From positions 1 through 12,671 of the forward strand of contig JAEYWW010000377.1 of the NCBI GenBank assembly GCA_023428805.1: a stretch of 12,671 bases of DNA, given 5' to 3'. Under the pieces are notes generated by a model. The model worked only from the letters and a program-made list of their open reading frames with translations, searched no databases and had not been told where the DNA came from. Origin of the DNA: Armatimonadota bacterium. Lineage in GTDB: Bacteria; Armatimonadota; Fimbriimonadia; Fimbriimonadales; Fimbriimonadaceae. Below, one piece after another: positions 1 through 9,153 of this stretch (within the stretch, counting starts at the first letter, position 1; the number at the start of each line of letters is the position of its first letter). The position numbers were made by a program, and so were the translations under genes.

Positions 1-305
1 CCTCCCATATCGTCCGGGCTGAGCGCGCCGAGTGCCTTGTCCACGAACTCCATCGCGGTGTTGCGATCCTTCTCCTGGACCGAATCCGAGAGGTCCACGA
101 TGAACATGGTCGCAAGCCCCTCGTTCTTGCGGCGAGACTGCGGCCCCGTCAGCGCGAAGACGATGAGCAAGGCCATCAGTGCGCGGACGATGAAGGCGAG
201 CGTCTTGCGCGGCTTGGCCATCCCGTGGACGTGCCGCCAGCTCAGAATCAACCCTGCGATGACCGGGATTGCGAGAAGGCCCCAGATCGGATCGGTGAAC
301 CTCAT
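1..305 (-). CDS. Membrane VWA-domain protein, N-terminal part only (cut by window edge)
   Basis: This is the last visible gene of the minus-strand operon; only its first 101 codons lie in the window. The product starts with two probable membrane helices (about residues 8-22 and 36-52), followed directly by the start of a von Willebrand factor A domain. The metal-binding DxSxS (MIDAS) motif is seen as D71-L-S73-D-S75 in the context FIVDLSDSV. Proteins of this kind in MoxR/Bat-like loci are usually several hundred residues long, and some carry a GATase-like fold after the VWA domain; that part is not visible here. The ATG at 305-303 is chosen because a strong GAGGAGG ribosome site sits 10 bases upstream (322-316). 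The gap after the preceding stop codon is 4 bp. It is the second membrane VWA protein in a row and a likely partner or client of the MoxR ATPase. Confidence 0.85.
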   Translation of the reverse strand, partial: MRFTDPIWGLLAIPVIAGLILSWRHVHGMAKPRKTLAFIVRALMALLIVFALTGPQSRRKNEGLATMFIVDLSDSVQEKDRNTAMEFVDKALGALSPDDMG

Positions 306-309
306 CGCC

Positions 310-2112
310 TCATGACCTCCTCGCAAAGAGCAGCCATTCGCCTGCAAGCACGAGCAGGGCCAGGATCATCAGGGGCTTCCAGAAGTCGGACATGCGGCTC
401 GTCGCACTCTGTCCGGCGACGGAGTTTCCACCCATGCGGATGTTCTCCTGCGGACGGATGCGCGATTCGTCTTCGCTCCGCATCTGGACATAGACGCTGC
501 GTTTGCCCCCGGGCCAGGTGACGTCGTATTTGCCGATCTGGTCGAGTCCGCGCACAATGACGCGGCCCGCCCGGCCCTGAAATTCCCGCTCAAATCCCTG
601 CCGCCTCGCCGCCGCCCGTTCTGCGGCCAGCGCGAAGGCTTGGCCGGGCTTGATCAAAGCATCCTGCCCGGTCGCTTCTCCCCCGAGCCAGTCAAGGCTG
701 TTGGCGAGGAAGATGGGGAAGCTGACAGTCAAAGGGAAGTCGGATTCCAGGGGTTCAAAGGCGAGATAAATCTGCCGCTGCCCGCCGTCCTTCACGACAA
801 CGAGCGGGCCAGATTTTCCTTCGGCAACGGACCGGGCTGTGCCCCGGGGGGAGATCCGCCGAAATTTTTCGATGTAGGCTTCACCGAAGTCCACGCCCGC
901 GACCACGGGATGGTCGGTTGAATTCAGATACTGAAAATTCTTGCCTTCGCCTTGATCCGTCACTGGGCTGGCAGAAGACTGCGAGCCGAGGGTGAGGACG
1001 CCACGCGCCTTGACGGGTTCCTCTGGGACACCATCGAAAATGACAATGTCATAGACACCCTGACCTGAACTGGATTTCTGCTCGTTGGGCGGCACTGCCG
1101 CGGCCTTGTCGAGTGTCACGCGGGGCTCCAGAGCGAGGGCGCGTTCGAGGAAGAGATTGCCCCGGGTCACAAGCAGAACACGCAGACTCGCGGAAGGATC
1201 GGCGAGCGCGTAGCCGAAATTGTCGCTGGCGAGAGCATCATCAGCTTTGATTTCGATCTCAAAGACCTTCTTTCCAGCGGGCGGTTCGATGGTCTTGCTC
1301 CACGCCTTTTCGGGCGCGATGGTGATGTTCTCCGAATTGATGGGTTCGCCGTCGGCCTTGAATGTGACGGTGGCTTTTGCCTCTTTCAGGCCGTAGTTCT
1401 TGACTGAACCATAGACCAAGCCTGAACCGAATCCGAATGCCTGAACCGCCAGGTTTTCGGTCGCGGCGCCGAGCTTGCGGAAGAGAACCTCGGCTTTGCC
1501 CGCGTTGAAATTCTCGATTTCGGAGAAAACTCCATCGGAGAGCAGGACGATTTTCGCGCCTGTTGTCGTTCCTGCGAGGGCGGCGGCGAGGCGCATCGCT
1601 TCTCCCACGTCTGCATCGGCGTCGGTGGGGGCGACCCCTACGAGGGAGAGTCGTTGCCGCGCGGGATCGCTGGTGAGGGGAAAGATGACTTTGGGTTCTG
1701 TGCCCGCCAGGATCAGGGCCAGCCGATCGCCTACCCGCGCCTGGGAGATCATGTTGCGGACCTGCCCGAGACCTTGTCCAAAGCGCGTGTCTCCGCCCTC
1801 CTTGGCCCTCATGCTTGCCGATCCATCAAGGACGACGACTGTGACCGATCCTGCCAGTCCTTCCTGCTTCATCTGCGGACGCGCCCAGGCGAGTCCGATC
1901 AGGAGGAGGGCCAGCAGTTGCAGGACAAGAAGCCAGGAGAATTTGAGCTTTTGGAAGAGGCTGTTGGCGCGGATTTCGTCGGTGCGTTCGGGCCAGAGAA
2001 AGCTGGCGGGCACGACCATGTCGCGCCGCCGCATCCGAATCATGTAGAGCGCAATCAGGACGGCGGAAAGCGCCCCGAGAGCCGCGAAGGCCGCTGGATT
2101 CAGAAAAGTCAC
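310..2112 (-). CDS. BatA-like membrane protein with VWA domain (600 aa)
   Basis: N-terminal BatA-type membrane segment: the opening TFLNPAAF and a helix at about residues 4-25 are typical of that family. A second helix at about 60-78 is followed by a VWA domain with MIDAS D96-G-S98-A-S100 and a later LLSDGV strand (190-195). After it come an Ig/CARDB-like beta stretch (about 220-290), a GATase-like alpha/beta region (about 300-470) and a final membrane helix (about 578-597). This puts the VWA and beta domains between membrane anchors, presumably in the periplasm. The start is placed at GTG 2112-2110, which overlaps the DUF58 stop as GTGA, matches the family N-terminus and has AGGGG 11 bases upstream. 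A GTG four codons earlier (2124) is less likely. Family role: VWA proteins paired with MoxR ATPases act in assembly or stress tolerance; the specific role here is unknown. Confidence 0.88.
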   Translation of the reverse strand: MTFLNPAAFAALGALSAVLIALYMIRMRRRDMVVPASFLWPERTDEIRANSLFQKLKFSWLLVLQLLALLLIGLAWARPQMKQEGLAGSVTVVVLDGSASMRAKEGGDTRFGQGLGQVRNMISQARVGDRLALILAGTEPKVIFPLTSDPARQRLSLVGVAPTDADADVGEAMRLAAALAGTTTGAKIVLLSDGVFSEIENFNAGKAEVLFRKLGAATENLAVQAFGFGSGLVYGSVKNYGLKEAKATVTFKADGEPINSENITIAPEKAWSKTIEPPAGKKVFEIEIKADDALASDNFGYALADPSASLRVLLVTRGNLFLERALALEPRVTLDKAAAVPPNEQKSSSGQGVYDIVIFDGVPEEPVKARGVLTLGSQSSASPVTDQGEGKNFQYLNSTDHPVVAGVDFGEAYIEKFRRISPRGTARSVAEGKSGPLVVVKDGGQRQIYLAFEPLESDFPLTVSFPIFLANSLDWLGGEATGQDALIKPGQAFALAAERAAARRQGFEREFQGRAGRVIVRGLDQIGKYDVTWPGGKRSVYVQMRSEDESRIRPQENIRMGGNSVAGQSATSRMSDFWKPLMILALLVLAGEWLLFARRS

Positions 2113-2984
2113 GAGGCCAGCCACCCCTGACGGATGAAGGTCTCGCGCACCAGCCTCTCAAAAGGCTCGCTGGTGCGGTGGATGGAGAACCGTCCGCCCG
2201 CCCTCACGACTTCGGTGCGGACTGCATTGATGTGAGCATCCAGACGCTTGCGGTACTCGCGCATCGTTGGGCCATTCGCGGTGATTTCGACAGGCGAGCC
2301 TGATTCAGCGTCGATGAGCCGTAGGTCGCCTTCCAAATCGGGGTCCAGATCGAGGTCGCTGAGGACCAACAGCACCATCAGCTCATGCCCGCGTCCCGCC
2401 ACCAGCCGGAAGCCCGATGCCGCCTCTGGGTCGAGGCCGTCGGTCAGAACAATCGCCAAACCAGCCCGGGCCGAAGACGCGGCGAATGACCGCAGGCCGC
2501 TGGAAAGAGATGATTTGCCTTCGGACGCCAATCCCTGCATCCAGCGACAGACTTTGGGATAGCCGGATCGCCCCCGGAAGGAGCGGGGTGGTTCCGGGCG
2601 TCCCAGGTTGTAGGGGATCAGCGCATCGCCGCCCGCAAGGCCGGCATAAGTCAGCGCGGCTCCCGCCTTCTCCGCCGACGCCAGCTTGGACGGCTCGCCG
2701 AAGCTCATGGACGCGCTGGTGTCCACGAGAAGATGAACCGCCAGATCCTCCTCGTCCCGATACGTCTTCATGATCGGGGTGTCGAGGCGGGCGAGGACGT
2801 TCCAATCCAGATGCCGCAGATCGTCGCCTTCCGCGTACTCTCGGTAGTCCGAAAACTCGATGCTGAGTCCGCGCCTTGTGGTCAGCCTCTCGCCTTTGAC
2901 TCGTCCCGGAAAAGCCTTCGCGGGGTTGAGGCGCAATCCTTCCACCATCCGAAAGTCTGCGGCGGATAGGATGAGGTCGGGCAT
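2109..2984 (-). CDS. DUF58-family protein with VWA-like fold (291 aa)
   Basis: A full-length DUF58 protein. The diagnostic block is clear: FSDYREYAEGDDLRHLDWNV at residues 44-63, followed by a VWA-like core with MIDAS D88-T-S90-A-S92 and a VLTDGLD strand at 179-185. There is no signal peptide or membrane helix, so it should be cytoplasmic. DUF58 proteins almost always sit next to a MoxR ATPase and a BatA-type protein, as here, but their biochemical job is not established. The start ATG (2984-2982) lies 9 bp after the MoxR stop and in the same reading frame, with no clear Shine-Dalgarno sequence. Translation probably depends on ribosomes arriving from the MoxR gene. Its stop codon overlaps the GTG start of the BatA-like gene by 4 bp. 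Confidence 0.92.
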   Translation of the reverse strand: MPDLILSAADFRMVEGLRLNPAKAFPGRVKGERLTTRRGLSIEFSDYREYAEGDDLRHLDWNVLARLDTPIMKTYRDEEDLAVHLLVDTSASMSFGEPSKLASAEKAGAALTYAGLAGGDALIPYNLGRPEPPRSFRGRSGYPKVCRWMQGLASEGKSSLSSGLRSFAASSARAGLAIVLTDGLDPEAASGFRLVAGRGHELMVLLVLSDLDLDPDLEGDLRLIDAESGSPVEITANGPTMREYRKRLDAHINAVRTEVVRAGGRFSIHRTSEPFERLVRETFIRQGWLAS

Positions 2985-2993
2985 GAGTTGCGC

Positions 2994-3994
<1,001 letters not shown>

Positions 3995-3998
<4 letters not shown>

Positions 3999-5773
3999 TT
4001 CTTGCCACCGTCCGAGGCTTTGTCCGAATTGCCGTCCGCAAGGGAATCGAAGTAGTTGCGGACGCGGTCCTCATGCTTCTTCGGCACCTTGCTCTTGCCG
4101 AGCGCGCTTTCGGCTCGGTCGGAGTATTTTGGAAGAACGCTGCTGTAGGGAACGCTCGACTTGCTTCCATTGGTGGTGGGAGCCTTGATCTCGACGTAGG
4201 TTTCGGATCCGCGCTTGTCGTCGCGTTGACCGCGTGTTGCGAGCGGCATGCCTTCGCCCTTGGTCTTCAAGCCTTCTTCCGTCTTGGTGATCTTTCCGGT
4301 GTTGGGGAAGAACGGCTGCGATCCCGGCCCGCTTGCTCCCGGCATTCCGTTGGACATTCCCAAACCAAGCAGCCCCATGCAGTTCGCGCATTGCTGGAGG
4401 GTCATCTGACCGCTCTTGAGGGCTTCGAGCATCTCTTCCATCTGCTTCTTCATCTGCTCGCGCATTTCGGGGTCTTCGAGGGCTTCGAGCATCTTTTCCA
4501 TCTGCTCCTTCATGCGCTCCAAGTCCTCCTCGGTCAGTTCGGGCTGTTCGCCGGGGTTCTGCTGCTGCATCTTCTCCTGCGCCTTCGCCATCTCCTGGAT
4601 CAGTTTCTGAAGCTCCTTGAATTCCTTGGATTCCATCAGCTCGCGGAGTCCCTTCAAAGCCTCTTCCGAGAATTTGAGCGATTCCATCAGCTTCTTGAGC
4701 TGCTCCATCCGCTTCTTGTCGGCTTCGCTCAGCTTGCCTTCCGCCGCCTTCTTTTGAAGTTCAGAAAGCTCCTTCGCCATCTCCTCCATCATCTCGCTGC
4801 GCTGCAGCTGAGTCATGTTCAGCATGTCCGCGTTGAGCTCGTTCAGTCCAAGCTGATCGAGAACCTTCTGATCGAATTCCGCGTTCTCATTCTCCGAAGG
4901 ATTCATGCCCTGCTTCTGCATCATCTCGTTCAGAGCTTTCTGCTCCTCGGGGCTGAGGGCATTCTTCTTCATCTGCTCGGGGTTGATGCCGGCCTTTTCG
5001 AGCTTCATCTTTACGATGGAGTCACGCGCTGTCTCCATCTTCTGCTCGACTTCGGCGGAGCGATCCTGGGCGACTTTCTGGGCTTCTTTCGCAAGCTCAT
5101 TCGCCTTCTGCATTGCCTCTTCTTTATTCAGGCGGGCGCGGCGGACTTCGCGGGCGAATTCCTTCATGTCGCGGGCGAGCTTTTCCTGGGCCTTGGCGGC
5201 TTCGCCGTCCTTGGGCTTCTTCTCTTCTAGCTCCTTGGCGACCCGCTCGACTCCAGCCGCAATCTTCGCGGCCTCCTCTTTGGCCTTCTTGGCGTCGGGC
5301 GGAAGGATGATGTCGCTGGTGGTGAGGCCGAACATGCCAAATGCGGCGGCGGCGCAGGCCGCTCCAGACATCTGCCATTTGCCGACTTTGATCGGGTAGA
5401 CATTCGAGGGCTGGACATCGCCCAGCGAACCGGCGGCATCCTGCTCCTGGATTTCCTCGAATTCGGAAGGCTGAATCTTCTTCTCAAGCGCAGTCGCGAG
5501 CCGGTCCTTCAATCCAGCGCGGCGATCCAGGCTTCGAGCAACCTGCTCGGCCGACAGGGGCCAGAGAATTCCCGCCGCCATGCCAAGCACTCCGCCCGCG
5601 CCGACGACTGCGGCCAACTGCGCCCAGTCGGTGTACCAGCGGAGCGTCCAATCGAGCACAACCCAGGCAAAACCCGCCGCGCCTCCAGCAGTCAGGCCGA
5701 TGGCGAGGCCCTTCCAGCCTCGGGCCATGCGGACGCGCCGAACAAACGGCTTCAACTTCTCGGACCAGTTCAT
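3995..5773 (-). CDS. Membrane-anchored long coiled-coil protein (592 aa, DUF4175-like layout)
   Basis: I cannot name this protein by family with certainty. The N-terminus has two membrane helices (about residues 22-44 and 54-73) and a third hydrophobic segment at about 133-152. Residues 160-455 are an almost unbroken stretch rich in Lys, Glu, Met and Gln that should form long coiled coils. Within it are two 20-residue repeats (421-440 and 441-460). A CxxC pair (C462, C465) follows the coil, then a Gly/Pro/Asn-rich linker and a basic C-terminal segment with YSSVLPKYSD and a HEDRVRNYFDSL ending. That layout, with a final YF-L motif, recalls DUF4175-type proteins found in MoxR/Bat-like loci; this is a resemblance, not a proven assignment. 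It overlaps both neighbours by 4 bp (ATGA upstream, GTGA downstream). It could be a scaffold linking the ABC permeases to the MoxR/VWA module. Confidence 0.85.
4394..4513 (-). repeat. Two tandem 60-bp units inside the coiled-coil gene
   Basis: Two adjacent 60-bp units (4454-4513 and 4394-4453) encode 20-residue repeats that share 12 identical residues, both built around the core MLEAL and starting MK-QME. The best-conserved part, 4418-4453 against 4478-4513, matches at 34 of 36 bases. This points to a fairly recent in-frame duplication within the coiled coil. Confidence 0.85.
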
Positions 5774-7353
5774 GACAGTTGGCTCACTTCAATCAGACCG
5801 CGCGCGCGGCGTTTGTTTTCACTTATGTACAGCAAATAACCGCCGATGACCACATTCAACAGGGCTGATGCCGCAAGAATTCCTATGTTTCGGGTGAAGA
5901 GTCCTGATCCGGCATAAATGGACCAGAAGAAATTTTCGCCCGGATCAGTCTGCGTTTTGACTGAGATGGCGATCAGAATCGGCAGCGGCGCGAGCACCCA
6001 TCCGATGAGCATGACCACAAAAATCTTCCTCGCGGCGTCGAGATCACTGGTGTTCATGGCGCTCGCCAGCCGGGCGAGACCGAAGATCATGATCCAGATG
6101 GAGACGACCCAGCCCATCCGCATCAGCCCCATTTCGTTGAGGGGGTACATGGCCATGACGAACGCACCGAGCATCGCGCCTCCCAGAACCGCCAGCCAAA
6201 GGGCGAGGAATGGGCCGCCACTCGCGCTGCCGCCCTTGAAGACGGAGCGCGACACCCACGGACGGTCAGGTCCGTACTTGCGTTCGGCAAAGCTGCTCCA
6301 GCAAAGAAGGTGCGGAACGAACGGAATCAGCAGAAGGGAAAGGGCGAAAAACGTCGCGCCGGGAAAATAGCCGTCGGGGTCCACAGCCCCTGATCCCATG
6401 CCGCTCATGCTGGCCGACATTCCTCTGAAAGTAGGAGCGGTGAAATAGGCGATGCTGAATGCCATCAGGCCGGCGACCACCAGCCCGGCCACACGGAGGG
6501 ACTTGGTTTCCGCCGCGCCGTACCGGCTCATCGCCGAACCGGCCCCCAGGATGATCAAACGCACGATCACGAGATGGATCAAGATGGCCAGAAACCAGTT
6601 CGGCACCTGGACACCCCAGAGAGTCGAGTGCGTTCCAATGCCCAAGTTCGAGGTGAAGGGGGACAGAAGAATCCAGGGCGGCATCTCCCGGCTTGATGTT
6701 CCCATCATCATCGCGCCCATCGCGCTGAAGGAGTGCGTGATGTTGATGAGATTCGTCAGTCCTGAGTAGGCGGCCACCGCGATCAGGCTCCAAAGAACCG
6801 CTCCGACCGCCTTGTTCGCCATCATGCCGATGGGCAGGGCGATCGCCGTGAAGACGAGCGCGTGCAGGGAGAGGATCAGATACGCTTCCAGCACCTCCGA
6901 CCAAGTCGCGCCGCCCAAGACCACGCAGGTAGCGGTCACGGGAAGCGACAGGGCGAGCAGCATCCACACATAACGGTAGCCGCTGATCAGCTTGCCGACA
7001 AAAAAGTACTTGGGCGAGACCGGCGCGCTCTGAATCAGCTCCATGGAGCGGCGCTGATGTTCGGAGACGATGGATGTCGCGGTCAAAATCGGGGCGATCA
7101 GCAGGACGAGGCCTTCCAGAGTGGCGAGGATGCTCTGGTAATAGCCGTAGAGCAGTCCCTGGAGTTCTGAAACCGAACGATTCCCCTGCCCTTCGATCAC
7201 GGCATAAGCGATGATCGCGAAAAGGAAGAGAACGAAGAGGTAGATGCTGAAATAGATGGGCGCACGATTGCCGCGAAGCTGGGTGCGGAAGTCGCGAACA
7301 GAACCCGCATTGCCGAAATACGACCTTTTCTGCTCCAGCAGCCAAGCCCTCAT
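5770..7353 (-). CDS. ABC-2 type transporter permease, long form with about 12 TM helices (527 aa)
   Basis: An integral membrane permease. I count about twelve hydrophobic segments (near residues 34-54, 80-96, 127-147, 155-177, 183-203, 252-272, 287-305, 329-350, 382-403, 413-431, 444-463 and 488-510). The ABC-2 coupling segment is recognisable at residues 97-121: SEHQRRSMELIQSAPVSP and then GK. Its length is about twice that of a standard six-helix ABC-2 permease, so it may carry two permease halves in one chain. It overlaps the ATPase gene by ATGA at its start and the coiled-coil gene by ATGA at its end, with no good Shine-Dalgarno sequence. It should pair with the ATPase encoded just upstream. 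The transported substrate cannot be read from sequence. Confidence 0.9.
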   Translation of the reverse strand: MRAWLLEQKRSYFGNAGSVRDFRTQLRGNRAPIYFSIYLFVLFLFAIIAYAVIEGQGNRSVSELQGLLYGYYQSILATLEGLVLLIAPILTATSIVSEHQRRSMELIQSAPVSPKYFFVGKLISGYRYVWMLLALSLPVTATCVVLGGATWSEVLEAYLILSLHALVFTAIALPIGMMANKAVGAVLWSLIAVAAYSGLTNLINITHSFSAMGAMMMGTSSREMPPWILLSPFTSNLGIGTHSTLWGVQVPNWFLAILIHLVIVRLIILGAGSAMSRYGAAETKSLRVAGLVVAGLMAFSIAYFTAPTFRGMSASMSGMGSGAVDPDGYFPGATFFALSLLLIPFVPHLLCWSSFAERKYGPDRPWVSRSVFKGGSASGGPFLALWLAVLGGAMLGAFVMAMYPLNEMGLMRMGWVVSIWIMIFGLARLASAMNTSDLDAARKIFVVMLIGWVLAPLPILIAISVKTQTDPGENFFWSIYAGSGLFTRNIGILAASALLNVVIGGYLLYISENKRRARGLIEVSQLS

Positions 7354-8279
7354 TGCACGGCCCCGGTCGTCAGCTTGAGGAAGACATCCTCAAGGTTTGC
7401 TCCCTGCTCCTGGAATTCGACAACGCGGTATCCCTGGTCAATGAGCATTTTCAGAAGCTCCGCCTGATCTTCGGTGGTGCCCGTAAACTCAACTTTGAGG
7501 GTTTGGGAGCCCATCACGTGCGTGTTGACCACATGGGGCTTGCCGTGAAGGAACATTCCGGCTTCGCCCGCGTTGTCCAGGGTGCGGACTTCGAGGATCT
7601 TCTCCTGCTTGAGCGCTCTTGCGATCTCGTCCACCGGCCCCACAGCGCGCATTTCGCCCTGTTCGATGATGCCGACAAGATTGCAGAAGTCGGCCAGTTC
7701 AGGCAGGATGTGCGATGAGACCACGACGATCTTGCCCATGCGCCCAAGTTCTGCGATGAGCTGCTTCAACTCCGCGCGGGCACGGGGGTCGAGCCCGGAG
7801 GCGGGTTCGTCCAGGAGCAGCAGGGTGGGGTCATGCACCAGGCATTTGGCAAGGCAGAGCCTCTGCTGCATGCCGCGCGACAGAGATGATACGAAGTTGT
7901 GCTTCTTGATCGTCAGATCGGTGAGTTCGAGAACGTTGTCGATGACGCTGTTGCGCTCGCGGACGGGAACGTCGTAGATCGCCGCCCAGAACTCCAAGTA
8001 CTCCCAGACCTTGACGTCGTCGTAGAGGCCGAAAAAGTCGGGCATGTAGCCCAGGCGTCGGCGGACTTCCATCGGTTTGCGCTGAACATCGAAGCCGTCG
8101 AGGATGGCCGTGCCTGCAGTGGGCTCCAGCAGCGTGGCGATCATCTTGATGGTTGTGGTTTTGCCCGCGCCGTTGCTGCCGATGAAGCCGAAGATGTCGC
8201 CTGGCTGAAGCGAGAACGACACGCCGCGCACTGCCTGGAATGCGCCGTAGCTTTTTTTGAGGTTATGGACTTCCAGCAT
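7350..8279 (-). CDS. ABC transporter ATP-binding protein, ABC-2 exporter type (309 aa)
   Basis: A complete nucleotide-binding subunit that should power the two flanking permeases from the cytoplasmic side. Walker A is GSNGAGKTT at residues 34-42 (K40); Walker B is TLLLLDEPASGLDP at 152-165 with catalytic E158; the H-loop is SSHIL with H190. The signature motif reads LSRGMQQRL (133-141) rather than LSGGQ, and the Q-loop position reads GYMPDFFG with no glutamine. Both are features I associate with the CcmA/GldA-like exporter ATPases. Residues after about 222 form the accessory C-terminal domain usual in this group. The gene starts 6 bp after the stop of the six-helix permease and lacks a clear Shine-Dalgarno sequence. 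An A7 run lies at codons 7-9. Confidence 0.96.
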   Translation of the reverse strand: MLEVHNLKKSYGAFQAVRGVSFSLQPGDIFGFIGSNGAGKTTTIKMIATLLEPTAGTAILDGFDVQRKPMEVRRRLGYMPDFFGLYDDVKVWEYLEFWAAIYDVPVRERNSVIDNVLELTDLTIKKHNFVSSLSRGMQQRLCLAKCLVHDPTLLLLDEPASGLDPRARAELKQLIAELGRMGKIVVVSSHILPELADFCNLVGIIEQGEMRAVGPVDEIARALKQEKILEVRTLDNAGEAGMFLHGKPHVVNTHVMGSQTLKVEFTGTTEDQAELLKMLIDQGYRVVEFQEQGANLEDVFLKLTTGAVQ

Positions 8280-8285
8280 GATGGT

Positions 8286-9152
8286 TTACGAGGTCGATGC
8301 TCCCTTGGGAGGCCGGCCGCCCTGCCGGCGCTCTCCGTCTAGATTTGAAACTACAAATGAAAAACACGCGGCGCAGATGATCAGCCAGACGACCAGTGAG
8401 GAGATGATGATGATGGCGGGATGAGTGACACGATTGGTGTCCCACATGTTGAGCAGCTGCAGCAGCCCGCCCACCGGATGAACTCCCAAAATTGCGGAAA
8501 CAAAGGACGACGCATCTCCGCTTGAGACGGCCATCAATGGTCCAAGGAGCACCCAGGGGAATACGAGAAGGAAGAAATGGACTCCCACGCACGAGAGCAT
8601 GGCGGCGGATGTGCTTCGACACATCGCGGACACGGCCAGAGTGATGCACCCGTTCGTCAACGAGGCCACTCCGATCAGCAGCAATGAGATTCCCATCAAT
8701 GCCATGGCTTGACCGAAGTTGTCCGCGCCCTGAATTTCCCCTTTGACGAACTGCACGAGGAGGACGATGAGCATCGGCACCAGAAAGGCCGACATGACAA
8801 CGAGATAGAAGATGGAGCCACGCATCAGCTTCGCAAACGCAATCTGCGAAGAGGTGACGGGCGCGGCGAGCAGCATCTCAAGGCTTCGCTTCTCCTTCTC
8901 GCCCGCAATGACTCCATGCATCACGATGGGCAGGATCAAAAGCGAGATGCCGAGCATGGCGATGAGCATGCCGCGAAAGTCAACGCTCTGGCTGTTCACC
9001 ATCACGGTGTAAAGAAAGAGCAGGTAGAAGAGTCCGCAGATCGCGCCTGCTGCGATCTGGGCCGGAGACCAGTTGCGCCCGCCAATGAATCGGGCATTCG
9101 CCATCTTCACCTCGGCTCGCATTGGGTTCTGGCTCCAGAGGTGCCTCCACAT
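8286..9152 (-). CDS. ABC-2 type transporter permease, six-TM form (288 aa)
   Basis: A standard-size ABC-2 permease. Six hydrophobic helices are visible at about residues 35-53, 62-83, 115-136, 150-175, 187-209 and 246-268. The conserved cytoplasmic segment GEKEKRSLEMLLAAPVTSSQ lies at 84-103, just after helix 2, followed by the usual AKL. The C-terminal tail is basic and Gly/Pro-rich. The ATG at 9152-9150 follows the previous stop codon by a single base (TGA-G-ATG). The gene sits between the GATase-like protein and the ATPase, matching the GldF position in GldA/F/G-like exporters. Together with the longer permease and the ATPase it should form one exporter, or two exporters sharing one ATPase. 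Confidence 0.93.
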   Translation of the reverse strand: MWRHLWSQNPMRAEVKMANARFIGGRNWSPAQIAAGAICGLFYLLFLYTVMVNSQSVDFRGMLIAMLGISLLILPIVMHGVIAGEKEKRSLEMLLAAPVTSSQIAFAKLMRGSIFYLVVMSAFLVPMLIVLLVQFVKGEIQGADNFGQAMALMGISLLLIGVASLTNGCITLAVSAMCRSTSAAMLSCVGVHFFLLVFPWVLLGPLMAVSSGDASSFVSAILGVHPVGGLLQLLNMWDTNRVTHPAIIIISSLVVWLIICAACFSFVVSNLDGERRQGGRPPKGASTS

Positions 9153-9153
9153 C

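Noticed and set aside
2113..2124. Upstream GTG start for the BatA-like gene
   Set aside because: GTG 2112 gives the family-typical TFLNP start, a GTGA overlap and better ribosome-site spacing. The upstream GTG has its AGGGG almost touching it.
6266..7345. Second minus-strand frame (359 codons) within the long permease
   Set aside because: It overlaps a well-supported 12-TM permease in another frame and is polar and Arg-rich with no domain.
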